The notes under the pieces: model-generated
The model's input: the letters and a program-made list of their open reading frames with translations, nothing else
The model's database searches: none
What the model was told of the DNA's origin: nothing
Source of the DNA: JACVRW01 sp963812915
GTDB taxonomy: Bacteria; Actinomycetota; Thermoleophilia; Solirubrobacterales; Thermoleophilaceae
NCBI GenBank assembly: GCA_963812915.1
Contig: CAWEXB010000002.1
Location: 89,056-153,055, forward strand
Direction of reading: 5' to 3'
DNA: 64,000 nucleotides
Translations under genes and position numbers: made by a program
Shown here: positions 1-8,353 of the stretch, one piece after another
Position numbering within the stretch: the stretch's first letter is position 1
How the letters are laid out: each line of letters starts with the position of its first letter

Positions 1-10
1 CGCCCTGCTG

Positions 11-964
11 CTAGTGCCTGTAGCGGCGCTCCTCCGCGTGTCTCTCGAGCGCCAATCCGAGGAGTCGGTCGAGCAATTCGACATAGGGCACGCCGCTGGC
101 CTCGAACAGCTTCGCGTACACGCTGGTGGCGGTGAAGCCGGGGATGGTGTTCAGCTCGTTCACCAGCACGCGCTCGCCCTCAACGAAGAAGTCGACCCGC
201 GCCATACCCGAGCAGCTCACGATCCTGAACACCTCGACGGCCAGCCTGCGGACCTCCTCGCGCACCTGCCCGGGCACGCCCGCGGGCACCACCAGCTCCA
301 TGCCGCCGTCCGTGTACTTCGCCTCGTAGTCGTACCAGTCCGCCGACCTGATCAGGATCTCTCCCGGCTGCGAGGCGATCGGATCGCGGTGGCCGAGCAC
401 CGAGCACTCCAGCTCCTGGCCCTCGGAGAATCGCTCGACGAGCGCCACGGGGTCGTAATCGAAGGCGTTCAGCAGCGCCGCGTCGAGGTCGGCCTCGGAC
501 AGCGCCTTCGATATTCCCACCGAGGAGCCGAGCCGCGCCGGCTTTACGAAGACGGGCGGGCGAAGAGAGGGCCTGTCGCCGTCGCGCACGACCGAGTACT
601 CGACCTGCGGGATGCCGTGCGCCGCCATCAGATCCTTGAACAGCGCTTTGTCCATCGACACGGCCGACGCCATCACGCCCGCTCCGACGTAGGGCACGTC
701 GAGCAGCTCGAGCAGGCCTTGAACGGTGCCGTCCTCGCCGAACGGCCCATGAAGGACGGGGAAGGCGACTTCGGCGCCCAACAGGCCGCCCGCCGGCTCC
801 AGGGCGAGCTTCTCCCCGTCGCAGGTCCAGCGGCCCCGCCGGTCGATTCGGACGTCCAGCGGCTCGTGGCCGCCCTCCTCGAGGCCCAGGCGCACCGACT
901 CGGCCGAGGCGAGCGAGACGTCGTGCTCGCTCGAGCGCCCGCCCCCGATCACGGCGACCCTCAC
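11..964 (-). CDS. ddl: D-alanine--D-alanine ligase (first of two copies)
   Basis: Cytoplasmic ATP-grasp enzyme joining two D-alanines for the peptidoglycan stem peptide. The 317-residue protein shows the family signatures: GGRSSEHDVSLAS at residues 7-19, HGPFGEDGT near 72-80, KPARLGSSVG near 140 and the metal/substrate motif NELNTIPGF near 270. Length is normal. The ATG at 964 overlaps the pknB stop (ATGA), so it is the last gene of the FHA/phosphatase/FtsW/PBP/kinase cluster, which fits a wall-growth role. A second, divergent ligase lies at 29578-30516; which is the main enzyme cannot be told from sequence. Confidence 0.95.
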   Translation of the reverse strand: MRVAVIGGGRSSEHDVSLASAESVRLGLEEGGHEPLDVRIDRRGRWTCDGEKLALEPAGGLLGAEVAFPVLHGPFGEDGTVQGLLELLDVPYVGAGVMASAVSMDKALFKDLMAAHGIPQVEYSVVRDGDRPSLRPPVFVKPARLGSSVGISKALSEADLDAALLNAFDYDPVALVERFSEGQELECSVLGHRDPIASQPGEILIRSADWYDYEAKYTDGGMELVVPAGVPGQVREEVRRLAVEVFRIVSCSGMARVDFFVEGERVLVNELNTIPGFTATSVYAKLFEASGVPYVELLDRLLGLALERHAEERRYRH

Positions 965-2913
965 GGGGCCTCCGGGTTCTCCTCGGGGTTCTCCTCCGGA
1001 TTCTCCCCCGCCGGGGGCGGCAGCGGCTGGACCTCCTCCTCCGGCTGCAGCACGCCGACGATGATCACCACCTGCCCGCCCTCATCGAGCTCGACGCCGG
1101 CTCCGGGGCGCTGGTCGATCACCACGCCGTCCTCCGCGGGATCGGTGACGCTTCGCTCGCTCCGAACCGGCGTGAGGCCCGCGCTGCTTATCTGACCCGC
1201 GGCGTCGCGCGGCGACAGGCCGACCACGTTCGGCACGTCGATCTGCTCGATGCCGGTGGAGACGGTGATCGTCACGGTGGTGCCGCGGTCGACCTCGGCG
1301 CCGCCCTCGGGCGACTGGGCGATCACCTCCCCCACGGCCTCCTCCGACTCCTGCTCCTGGACCGCCACGCCAAGTCCCTCGGCGGCCAGACTCGCCTCCG
1401 CCGAGTCGCTCGAAAGGCCGACCACGTCGGGCACGGTCACCTGCTCGGGTCCGGTGCTCACGAACAGCGTGACCCGGGTATCCCGCTCGACCTCCTCACC
1501 GGCGCGCGGCACGGTGCGGATGGCAAATCCCGCGCCAATCTCGTCCGAGCTCTGGGACTCCGTGGTCACCCGCAGGTCGGCGTCCTGCAGATCGTCAATG
1601 GCCTGCTCCTGCGGTAGCTTCGCGACCGACGGCACCCGCACCGTTCCCGGCCCGTCCGAGACCTCGAGCGTGATGGTCGAGCCGTCGTCCGCCTCCTCTC
1701 CCGCGTTCGGGTCCTGATCGATCACCTCGTCGAAGGGCTGCGAGCTCCGCACCCTCGACTCGGCGACCTCGAAGCCGGCCCGCTCCAGATCCGCGCGCGC
1801 CTCGACCAGCTGTTCGCCGGTCACGCGAGGCACCTCCACCTTCTCGGGCTCGAACGCCCCGCTGAGTCCCAGGTACAGCAGGAAGCCGGCCAGGGCGACG
1901 GTCAGCAGGCCGATCGTAAACCAGGGCCAGCGGCTTCGGCGTCGGCGCTCCGTCTCGGCCACCGGCGGGGCGCCGCCGTCTCTGCCCGCGACCGGAGACG
2001 CCTCCGCCTCCGGGGCCGGCGTCGAAGCGGGAACCGGGATCGGAGCGAGCGCCGCGAAAGCCCGCTCATCGCCCGCGCCCGCGTCCATCTGCGCGCGCGC
2101 CGCCTCCAACCCATTGACGAAATCGTCCGCCGACTGCCAGCGCTGCGCCGGATCCTTCGCGAGCGCGGCCATCACTACCGCCTCCAGTGCGGGATGGACA
2201 TCCGGGCGGAACCGGGACAGCGGCGGGGGCGCCTCGGAGAGGTGCTTGAGCGCAATCGACACGGCGCTCTCGCCCTCGAACGGGAGCCTCCCGGCGAGCA
2301 TCTCGTAGAGCATCACGCCGATCGAGTAGAGGTCCGAGGCGGCTGTGACTGCGTGTCCCTGCGCCTGCTCGGGGGAGAGGTACTGGGCGGTGCCCATTAT
2401 GGAACCGGTCTCCGTCATCTCCGAGGCCCCCGCACGGGCGATGCCGAAGTCCGTCACCTTCGTGCGGCCGTCGTCGTCGACGATCACGTTGTGCGGCTTG
2501 AAGTCGCGGTGGATGACCCCGTGGCGGTGGGCATAGCCGGCCCCATGCAGAATCTGCTGGGCCAGGTCGATGGCGCGCTCCTGCGGCAGCGGCGCCTCAC
2601 TTTCCACGATCTCCTTGAGCGTCCGCCCGGAGAGGTGCTCCATCGCGATGTAGTAGGTGCCGTCGTGACCACCGCGGTCGAAGACGCCGACCACGTTGGG
2701 GTGGCTGAGCCCGGCCACCGACTTGGCCTCTCGCCGGAAGCGCTCTACGAACTCCTGGTCCTGCGCGAAGCGGCGGTGCAGCACCTTGAGCGCGACCTGG
2801 CGGCCGAGGTGGGTGTCGTCCGCGCAGTACACGTCCGCCATACCGCCCGACCCGATCCGGTGGCGGATCCGGTAGCGGCCGTCGACCAGGGTGTTGGCGG
2901 CTACCTCGGTCAT
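961..2913 (-). CDS. pknB: PASTA-domain Ser/Thr protein kinase (PknB-like)
   Basis: Membrane-anchored Hanks-type kinase controlling cell-wall synthesis and division. The kinase domain spans about residues 12-270: glycine loop GSGGMADVY, VALK lysine, catalytic HRDFKPHN, DFGIAR and a PEQ motif. A basic/aromatic stretch and one membrane helix follow near 335-357, then four PASTA repeats (starts VEVPRV, VRVPSV, VTVPDV, IDVPNV) that in this family bind muropeptides or lipid II outside the cell. The tail is a short NPEE repeat. Start and stop overlap neighbouring genes by four bases (ATGA), implying translational coupling with pbpA and ddl. Its presumed antagonist is the PP2C protein at 5808-7076. 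Confidence 0.96.
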   Translation of the reverse strand: MTEVAANTLVDGRYRIRHRIGSGGMADVYCADDTHLGRQVALKVLHRRFAQDQEFVERFRREAKSVAGLSHPNVVGVFDRGGHDGTYYIAMEHLSGRTLKEIVESEAPLPQERAIDLAQQILHGAGYAHRHGVIHRDFKPHNVIVDDDGRTKVTDFGIARAGASEMTETGSIMGTAQYLSPEQAQGHAVTAASDLYSIGVMLYEMLAGRLPFEGESAVSIALKHLSEAPPPLSRFRPDVHPALEAVVMAALAKDPAQRWQSADDFVNGLEAARAQMDAGAGDERAFAALAPIPVPASTPAPEAEASPVAGRDGGAPPVAETERRRRSRWPWFTIGLLTVALAGFLLYLGLSGAFEPEKVEVPRVTGEQLVEARADLERAGFEVAESRVRSSQPFDEVIDQDPNAGEEADDGSTITLEVSDGPGTVRVPSVAKLPQEQAIDDLQDADLRVTTESQSSDEIGAGFAIRTVPRAGEEVERDTRVTLFVSTGPEQVTVPDVVGLSSDSAEASLAAEGLGVAVQEQESEEAVGEVIAQSPEGGAEVDRGTTVTITVSTGIEQIDVPNVVGLSPRDAAGQISSAGLTPVRSERSVTDPAEDGVVIDQRPGAGVELDEGGQVVIIVGVLQPEEEVQPLPPPAGENPEENPEENPEAP

Positions 2914-4361
2914 CCGCCCCCGAGCAGCTCTTCGAGCACGCTCCTCGCGATCGGCGCCGCGACCGTACCGCCCGCCGAGCCGGGCGGTTGGCGCTCGACG
3001 GTCACTGCGACCGCCATGCGTGGATTCTCGACCGGCGCGAATGCGATGAACCAGGGCTGCGTGAACTCGCGGTTCGCGCCTACCTCGGCCGTGCCGGTCT
3101 TGCCGGCCACGGTGATCCCGGCCAGGGCCGCGGCCGTGCCGGTCCCCTCCTCGACCACCCGACTCATCATCTGCCCGAGCTGCTCCGCCGTTTCCGGCTT
3201 CACGACCTGGGACTGGAGGTCGGGCTCGATGCGTTCCTTGACACGGCCGTCCTTGCGCAGGATTCGGTCGGTCAACGCCGGCTTCATCAGCCGTCCGCGG
3301 TTCCCGATCGCGGCGGCCACAAGCGCCATCTGCAGCGGACTGGCGCGGATCTCGCCCTCGAGCCCGCCCTGCCCGATTGCCACGCGGCCCACGTCGAAGC
3401 CACCCTCCACGTAGTCGCCGTTGCCGTTCAGGATCCCGCTCGGGACCATCTGGAAGCCGGGATAGTCGAGCTCGGGATCCTTGTAGAAGCCGAAGCGCTT
3501 CATGTATTCGACCAGCGTGTCCCGCCCAGTTCGCTCGCCCACCTGCGCAAAGACCGTGTTGACCGAGTTCGTGAGCGCGTCGGTGAAGCTGAGCGGCCCG
3601 AAGCTCTGGCCGCCCGCGTTCTCGAGCGGCACCCCGCTGATCGTCTTGGGCGACGAGCCGTCGATGACGGTGGTGGGGGTCACCGTGCCACTGTCGAGCG
3701 CGGCCGCCGCCGTCACGACCTTGAAGGTAGAGCCGGGCGGGTAGAGCTCCTGTGTAGTCCGGTTAAGGAGGGGTTGGTTCGGGTCGCGCTCGATCTGGCC
3801 GAAGCGGGAGGGAACCTGGTTCGGGTCGTACTCCGGGACCGAAACCATCACGCGCACCTTGCCCGTCTGCGGCTCCATCGCCACCACGGCGCCCTTGCGG
3901 CCGCCCAGTCCCTGCACCGCTGCCTGCGTGGCTCCGACGTCGAGGTTGGTCACCACGTCGAAGCCCTCGCGCGTCTGGTCCTCGAGCTCGGAGAGGATCG
4001 ACTCGAACTCGTCCTCCTCGCCCACGAGGTCGTCGTTGCGGAACAGTTCGAGGCTCCGGCGGCCGTTGCGGATGAACGAGTAGCCGATCGGGTGCGCGAA
4101 CAGCCCACCGGCCGGGTAGACGCGGGTGAAGATGCGATCCTCTCCGCGCCCGACGCCGCGGTTGCGCGCCAGCTCCGTTCGTCCGTCGCGCGCGAAGATC
4201 AGCCCGCGCGGGGTCTTCTGCTCCTCGATCAGCGGGCGGCGGTTGGCGGTGTTGTCCTCGAGCGACTGCGCCTCGAAGACCGTCCAGCGCGAGGTGAAGG
4301 CGACCAGAACCCCGAACAGCACGACGGTCAGGACGAAGAGCTGGGCTATCTGGCGGTTCAT
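2910..4361 (-). CDS. pbpA: Class B penicillin-binding protein (transpeptidase, PbpA-like)
   Basis: Peptidoglycan DD-transpeptidase anchored by one N-terminal helix (residues 8-24). The catalytic motifs are in order: STFK at 211-214 (nucleophile serine), SVN at 266-268 and KTGT at 421-424. At 483 residues it matches actinobacterial PbpA, smaller than FtsI. It follows ftsW/rodA, the usual SEDS glycosyltransferase/transpeptidase pairing. A GGAGGG stretch 13 bases upstream of the ATG may serve as ribosome site; it is also the sequence directly before the proposed frameshift codon of ftsW. Confidence 0.95.
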   Translation of the reverse strand: MNRQIAQLFVLTVVLFGVLVAFTSRWTVFEAQSLEDNTANRRPLIEEQKTPRGLIFARDGRTELARNRGVGRGEDRIFTRVYPAGGLFAHPIGYSFIRNGRRSLELFRNDDLVGEEDEFESILSELEDQTREGFDVVTNLDVGATQAAVQGLGGRKGAVVAMEPQTGKVRVMVSVPEYDPNQVPSRFGQIERDPNQPLLNRTTQELYPPGSTFKVVTAAAALDSGTVTPTTVIDGSSPKTISGVPLENAGGQSFGPLSFTDALTNSVNTVFAQVGERTGRDTLVEYMKRFGFYKDPELDYPGFQMVPSGILNGNGDYVEGGFDVGRVAIGQGGLEGEIRASPLQMALVAAAIGNRGRLMKPALTDRILRKDGRVKERIEPDLQSQVVKPETAEQLGQMMSRVVEEGTGTAAALAGITVAGKTGTAEVGANREFTQPWFIAFAPVENPRMAVAVTVERQPPGSAGGTVAAPIARSVLEELLGGG

Positions 4362-4364
4362 GGG

Positions 4365-5808
4365 CTAGACCAAGCCCTCCGCGTCTTATGCGCTCCGAGC
4401 GCGCATGGTCCGAGACGATCAGGAGCAGCGCGAGGAGCACCATGTTCGCGACGATCGAGCTTCCGCCGTACGAGACGAAGGGGAGCGTGACGCCGGTGAG
4501 CGGGATCACGCGCGTGACCCCGCCCACGATCACGAAGACCTGCAGCGCGAACACCGCGGTCAGGCCGACCACCAGCAGCTTCGAGAAACCGTCGGAAGCG
4601 AGCATCGCCGTCTTGTAGCCGCGGAAGACGAACAGGAGATAGGCCCCGATCAGTCCCGCCGCGCCGAAGAGGCCGGCCTCGTTGGCCAGCACCGCGTAGA
4701 TGAGGTCGGTGTGGGGCGCGGGCAGGATCGTCCCCCCGCCGGGAATGTCGAGCAGCGCCTGTCCGAAGCCCTGCCCGAATAGCCCACCATCCGCCTGCGC
4801 GAAGAGCGACTGGGCGATCTGGTAGCCCTCGTTGTCGACGACGCCGCGTGCGAACGGGTCCAGCCAGATGTCCACCCGCTCCCGCACGTGGGCGACGTTG
4901 TTCGCGAAGAAGACCGCGCCGCCGAAGAACATCGTCGCCCCGGCGCCGACCAGCGACAGGCGACCGGTGGCCGCGTACAGCAGGGCCAGGAAGCCGCCGA
5001 AGAACATCAACGAGCTGCCCAGGTCGCGGATGACGATCAGCATGAGCATCGCGAGCCCCCAGACGAGCAGCAGGGGCCCGAAGTGCTTGGGCGAGGGGCG
5101 CTCCCGCAGGACCGCCACCAGGGAAGCCACGAAGACGACGAGCAGCACCGATCCCGCCGGACTGAGGTCGAGGACGAGGATCACGAGCAGCGTGAGCACC
5201 GCGGGCAGGCCGTAGAGCAGCAGCTGGCGCTGGAACGGGAGCGGGCGCAGGCGCGGCCGGACCAGGATGTCGCCCGTCTCGCGGAGGTAGCTCGCGAGGA
5301 AGATGATGATTCCGAGCTTTGCGAACTCGGCCGGCTGGAACTGGATGGGGCCGAGCTCGATTGCGAGGAAGGCGCCGTTCACCTGCCCGCCGATCCCTGG
5401 CAGCCGCGGCGCCGCAAGCAGAGCGATCGACACCGCCGCGATCGTGTAGCGATAGCGCTCCAGCACGTGATGGTCGCGAATCGCGAGGATCGTGCCGCAG
5501 AAGAAGACGAGCCCGACGACGAACCACTGGGCCTGCTCGCGGGCCAGCTCGGCGTCGATCCGGTAGATCAGCACCAGCCCGATGGCGGCGAGCAGGGCCC
5601 CGAGCGGGAAGAGGTAGGGATCGGCATCCGGCAGGCGCGCCCGGATGAAGAGGTGGGCGATGACGCACAGCCCCAGGAACACGGCGCCGTAGGTGAGAGT
5701 CGCGTCGGATACGTCCTGGGTGCGCGTTGCGAGCACGGCGGCGAAGCCGGCGGCCACGAGCAGCGAGACGGGCAGGAGCCCGAACAGCTCCCGCGTGCGC
5801 GCCGACAT
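4365..5808 (-). CDS. SEDS peptidoglycan glycosyltransferase FtsW/RodA, frame interrupted near the 3' end
   Basis: Polytopic SEDS polymerase using lipid II, partner of the PBP encoded next. About 480 residues with many membrane helices; family landmarks include FQPAEFAKLG mid-protein and FVSYGGSSIVANM near the C terminus. The ATG at 5808 shares its A with the stop of the phosphatase gene. The main frame has no stop at the gene end and would run about 600 bases into pbpA, to 3763. Skipping one G (4371) after codon CTT (4374-4372) gives the ending RRGGLV and a TAG at 4367-4365, three bases before the pbpA ATG. Either a one-base sequence error or +1 recoding explains this. FtsW and RodA cannot be told apart here; cluster context resembles rodA of mycobacteria. 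Confidence 0.9.
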
Positions 5809-7076
5809 CAGCGCGAGGCCTCGCGTGAGGCCGGGCCGGCGCCTCCTCCGTCCAGCTGACCGCGCTCCAGCGCCCGCACCAGGTCGACCGCGTCGTCGCG
5901 GCTGCGCCACTCGTGGTCGAGCACACGCTCGCGGCGCCTGGCCGGGATGGCCCGGGCCGGCACGCCGCTGGCGTATCGCGCATCGTAGAGCTCGATCCCG
6001 AACGGCAGGTCGTACGGGACGCCTCGGTAGAGGGTCACCAGGCCGGCGTCGTTCGTGCCGACGAAATAGACCTGGCGACTGAGTGCATAGAGCCCCGCCA
6101 CGGCGCCGCCCAGCAGCACGAGCGCGACCACGGCCGCCGCCAGCGTCCTGCCCCAGCGGCGGCGGCGGCGGGGCCGCGGCGGCGGGTGGCGTGCCGGTGG
6201 CCGCACCACGGTGGAGTCGGCGGGGGTGTCCGCCAGGCTCTCGCGGAGCCCGACGCCCGCCCGGGCCGGTGTCGGAGCATCCGCGGCGGCCGCGCGCACG
6301 TCCTCGGCGGTCACCGTGCCGGCGATCGTCTCGTCCTCCCTCCCGGGATCCACGTCCGGGTCCTCCGAGAGCCGAAACAGCACGACCGTGATGTTGTCCT
6401 TGCCGCCGCTCTGGTTCGCGGCCCGAACGAGGCGCTCGCCGGCGTCCTCGAGTGATTCGGAGGAGCGCAGGATGGACGCCACCTCCTCGTCCGAGATCAT
6501 CGAGGTCAGCCCGTCCGAGCAGATGAGGAACAGGTCGCCGTCGCGGCCGGCGACGGTGTAGGTGTCCACCTCCACCTCTGGCTCGGGGCCCAGCGCGCGA
6601 GTGATGATCGATCGCTGGGGATGATGCTCCGCCGCCTCCGGCGAGATCTGGCCGCTGCGCTCGAGCTCCGCGACCAGCGAGTGATCGCTCGTCAGCTGCT
6701 CGAGCTCGCCGCGGCGGAACACGTAGGCGCGGCTGTCTCCCACGTGCGCGAAGCTGACCTCGTCGCCGTGGATCATCGCGGCCGTGAGAGTGGTGCCCAT
6801 TCCGCGGTGCGACTCGTCCTTCACGGCGAGCTCGTAGATCCGCCGGTTGGCCTCGCGCAGGATTCGCGCCAGCTGCGTCTCGGCCGGCTCGCCGGAATCG
6901 GCCTCCCCCTCGAAGGTGCCGGCTGCGATCGCCGACGCCACCTCGCCCGCCTTGGCGCCGCCCATGCCGTCGGCAACGGCGAAGAACGGGGGACTCACCA
7001 CGAGGTCGTCCTCGTTGACGCTGCGCTGGCGACCCACGTCGCTCCTCCAAGCCTGCTCGACGATCCGGAGCGCCAC
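5808..7076 (-). CDS. pstP: PP2C-family Ser/Thr protein phosphatase with membrane anchor (PstP-like)
   Basis: Metal-dependent phosphatase expected to reverse kinase phosphorylation in this cluster. The catalytic domain covers about residues 5-240: RSVNEDD near the start, the DGMGG metal motif near 36-40, ICSDGLT, and GGKDNITVV near 225. A proline/arginine-rich linker leads to one membrane helix (about 305-325) and an extracellular domain of about 90 residues, the layout of actinobacterial PstP. It lies 3 bases from the FHA gene upstream and shares a base with ftsW. Confidence 0.94.
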   Translation of the reverse strand: MALRIVEQAWRSDVGRQRSVNEDDLVVSPPFFAVADGMGGAKAGEVASAIAAGTFEGEADSGEPAETQLARILREANRRIYELAVKDESHRGMGTTLTAAMIHGDEVSFAHVGDSRAYVFRRGELEQLTSDHSLVAELERSGQISPEAAEHHPQRSIITRALGPEPEVEVDTYTVAGRDGDLFLICSDGLTSMISDEEVASILRSSESLEDAGERLVRAANQSGGKDNITVVLFRLSEDPDVDPGREDETIAGTVTAEDVRAAAADAPTPARAGVGLRESLADTPADSTVVRPPARHPPPRPRRRRRWGRTLAAAVVALVLLGGAVAGLYALSRQVYFVGTNDAGLVTLYRGVPYDLPFGIELYDARYASGVPARAIPARRRERVLDHEWRSRDDAVDLVRALERGQLDGGGAGPASREASR

Positions 7077-7079
7077 GGC

Positions 7080-7559
7080 CTACTCCTGGTAGCGGTACTC
7101 GCTGTCGCCGATTCGGATCACGTCGGCCATCCTCAGTCGCTGGGCCTGGCGGAGCTGGCGCCCGTTCAGATAGGTGCCGTTGGTGGAGCCCATGTCCTCC
7201 ACGTACATGAAGTCGCCGCGCGGAAAGATGCGAGCGTGGGCCGAGGAGGCGAACGGGTCGTCGATCCTGATGTCGGCGCCGTTGGAACGCCCCAGAGTGG
7301 CGCCCTCGCCGACGTCGAAGCTGGTGCCGGGCTCGTGGCCCATCGCTGCCACAACCTCGAGACGGGGCGCCACCCCCGCCCGCAGGTCCGGGCCGGCCCG
7401 GCGGCTCCTGCCGGGATTCGGCGCGTCGACCGGCTCCGCCACGGACGAGCCCTCGTAGCGCCGCAGGTCGCGGATCGCGCTGCGGGCAACCCAGAGCAGG
7501 AACAGGTAGAGAACGGCGAGGAAGCCGAACTTGAGCGCGACCGCAAGCGGCTCATCCAC
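7080..7559 (-). CDS. fhaB: Membrane-anchored FHA-domain protein (FhaB/FipA-like)
   Basis: Short protein (159 residues) with one N-terminal membrane helix (about 10-28), a linker, and a C-terminal forkhead-associated domain (about 85-155) carrying LGRS, SSAHARI and GSTNGTYLNG, the residues that bind phosphothreonine. In mycobacteria the equivalent gene sits between fhaA and pstP, as here, and its product links PknA/B phosphorylation to division proteins. Family assignment rests on domain plus synteny; phospho-partner is inferred. Confidence 0.9.
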   Translation of the reverse strand: MDEPLAVALKFGFLAVLYLFLLWVARSAIRDLRRYEGSSVAEPVDAPNPGRSRRAGPDLRAGVAPRLEVVAAMGHEPGTSFDVGEGATLGRSNGADIRIDDPFASSAHARIFPRGDFMYVEDMGSTNGTYLNGRQLRQAQRLRMADVIRIGDSEYRYQE

Positions 7560-7565
7560 TGCTGC

Positions 7566-8333
7566 CTACTCGAGCTCGAAGGTCAGGTCCGTCACGCCGA
7601 TCGTGATGCGGTCGCCGGGTTTCAGCCGGGCCGAGTCGAGACGGCGTCCGTTCACCTTCACCCCGTTCGTCGAGCCCAGGTCGACCACCGACCAGCCCTC
7701 CTCGCCGCGGCGCACCTCGGCGTGGCGGCGCGACACGTTGGGATCGGAGACGACGACGTCGCAATCGCGGCTCCGTCCGACCACCGCCCGGTCGCCCCTG
7801 AGCACGCTTCGCCGGCCGTCGCCCACGAGCAGCGCCTGACGCCGGTCGAGCTCGGGCTCGAGACGACGTACCTCCCGGTCGGGCGAGTAGACCATGGTGT
7901 GGCCGAAGTCTCCCGCGGAGGGCGCGGGGGCCATCGGGGCGTCCGGCCGTTCCTCTTCCTCCGGCGGGGAGAGCAGCTGTGCCTGGATTCCGAACTCTCC
8001 GAGCTCGAGGCGCTCGTCCGTCTGAAACTCGACCTGCGGGCGGCTGGTGAGCGCCAAACCCTCCTGGCGGGCGTGCTCGAGCAGGTAGTCCGACAGCTCC
8101 TTGCGCAGCGCCGGCTCGTAGCTCGAGAACTGCTCGCGGTCCTTGGGTGAGAGGAAGACGCGGTAGTGATTCGGAACGTACACCCGCGAGACGGAGGACA
8201 TCTGGTTCTCCTCCATCTCCTTGGCGAGCTTGTTGGCCAGCTCGACGGGCTGAACGCTGGTCTTGAAGGCGCGCCCGAAGGCGCCCTCCACGAGTCCGCC
8301 GAGCTTGGCCTCGAGGTTGCGCAGCATGCTCAT
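7566..8333 (-). CDS. fhaA: FhaA-like protein: DUF3662 domain plus FHA domain
   Basis: 255-residue cytoplasmic protein. The N terminus (MSMLRNLEAKLGGLVEGAFG) starts the DUF3662 domain typical of actinobacterial FhaA; the C-terminal FHA domain (about 175-250) has VVGRSRDCDV, SRRHAEV and GSTNGVKVNGR. In mycobacteria FhaA binds the phosphorylated pseudokinase domain of MviN/MurJ. I chose the ATG at 8333 because DUF3662 begins there; the open frame upstream is a shadow of the kinase gene. A TACTCT box lies 11 bases upstream. Confidence 0.92.
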   Translation of the reverse strand: MSMLRNLEAKLGGLVEGAFGRAFKTSVQPVELANKLAKEMEENQMSSVSRVYVPNHYRVFLSPKDREQFSSYEPALRKELSDYLLEHARQEGLALTSRPQVEFQTDERLELGEFGIQAQLLSPPEEEERPDAPMAPAPSAGDFGHTMVYSPDREVRRLEPELDRRQALLVGDGRRSVLRGDRAVVGRSRDCDVVVSDPNVSRRHAEVRRGEEGWSVVDLGSTNGVKVNGRRLDSARLKPGDRITIGVTDLTFELE

Positions 8334-8353
8334 ATCGCTCCCGGAGAGTAGCC

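Noticed and set aside
3763..5808. Single 681-residue FtsW reading through pbpA
   Set aside because: The last 200 residues are an out-of-frame shadow of pbpA, arginine/proline-rich and without membrane character; a one-base shift near 4371 explains the frame.
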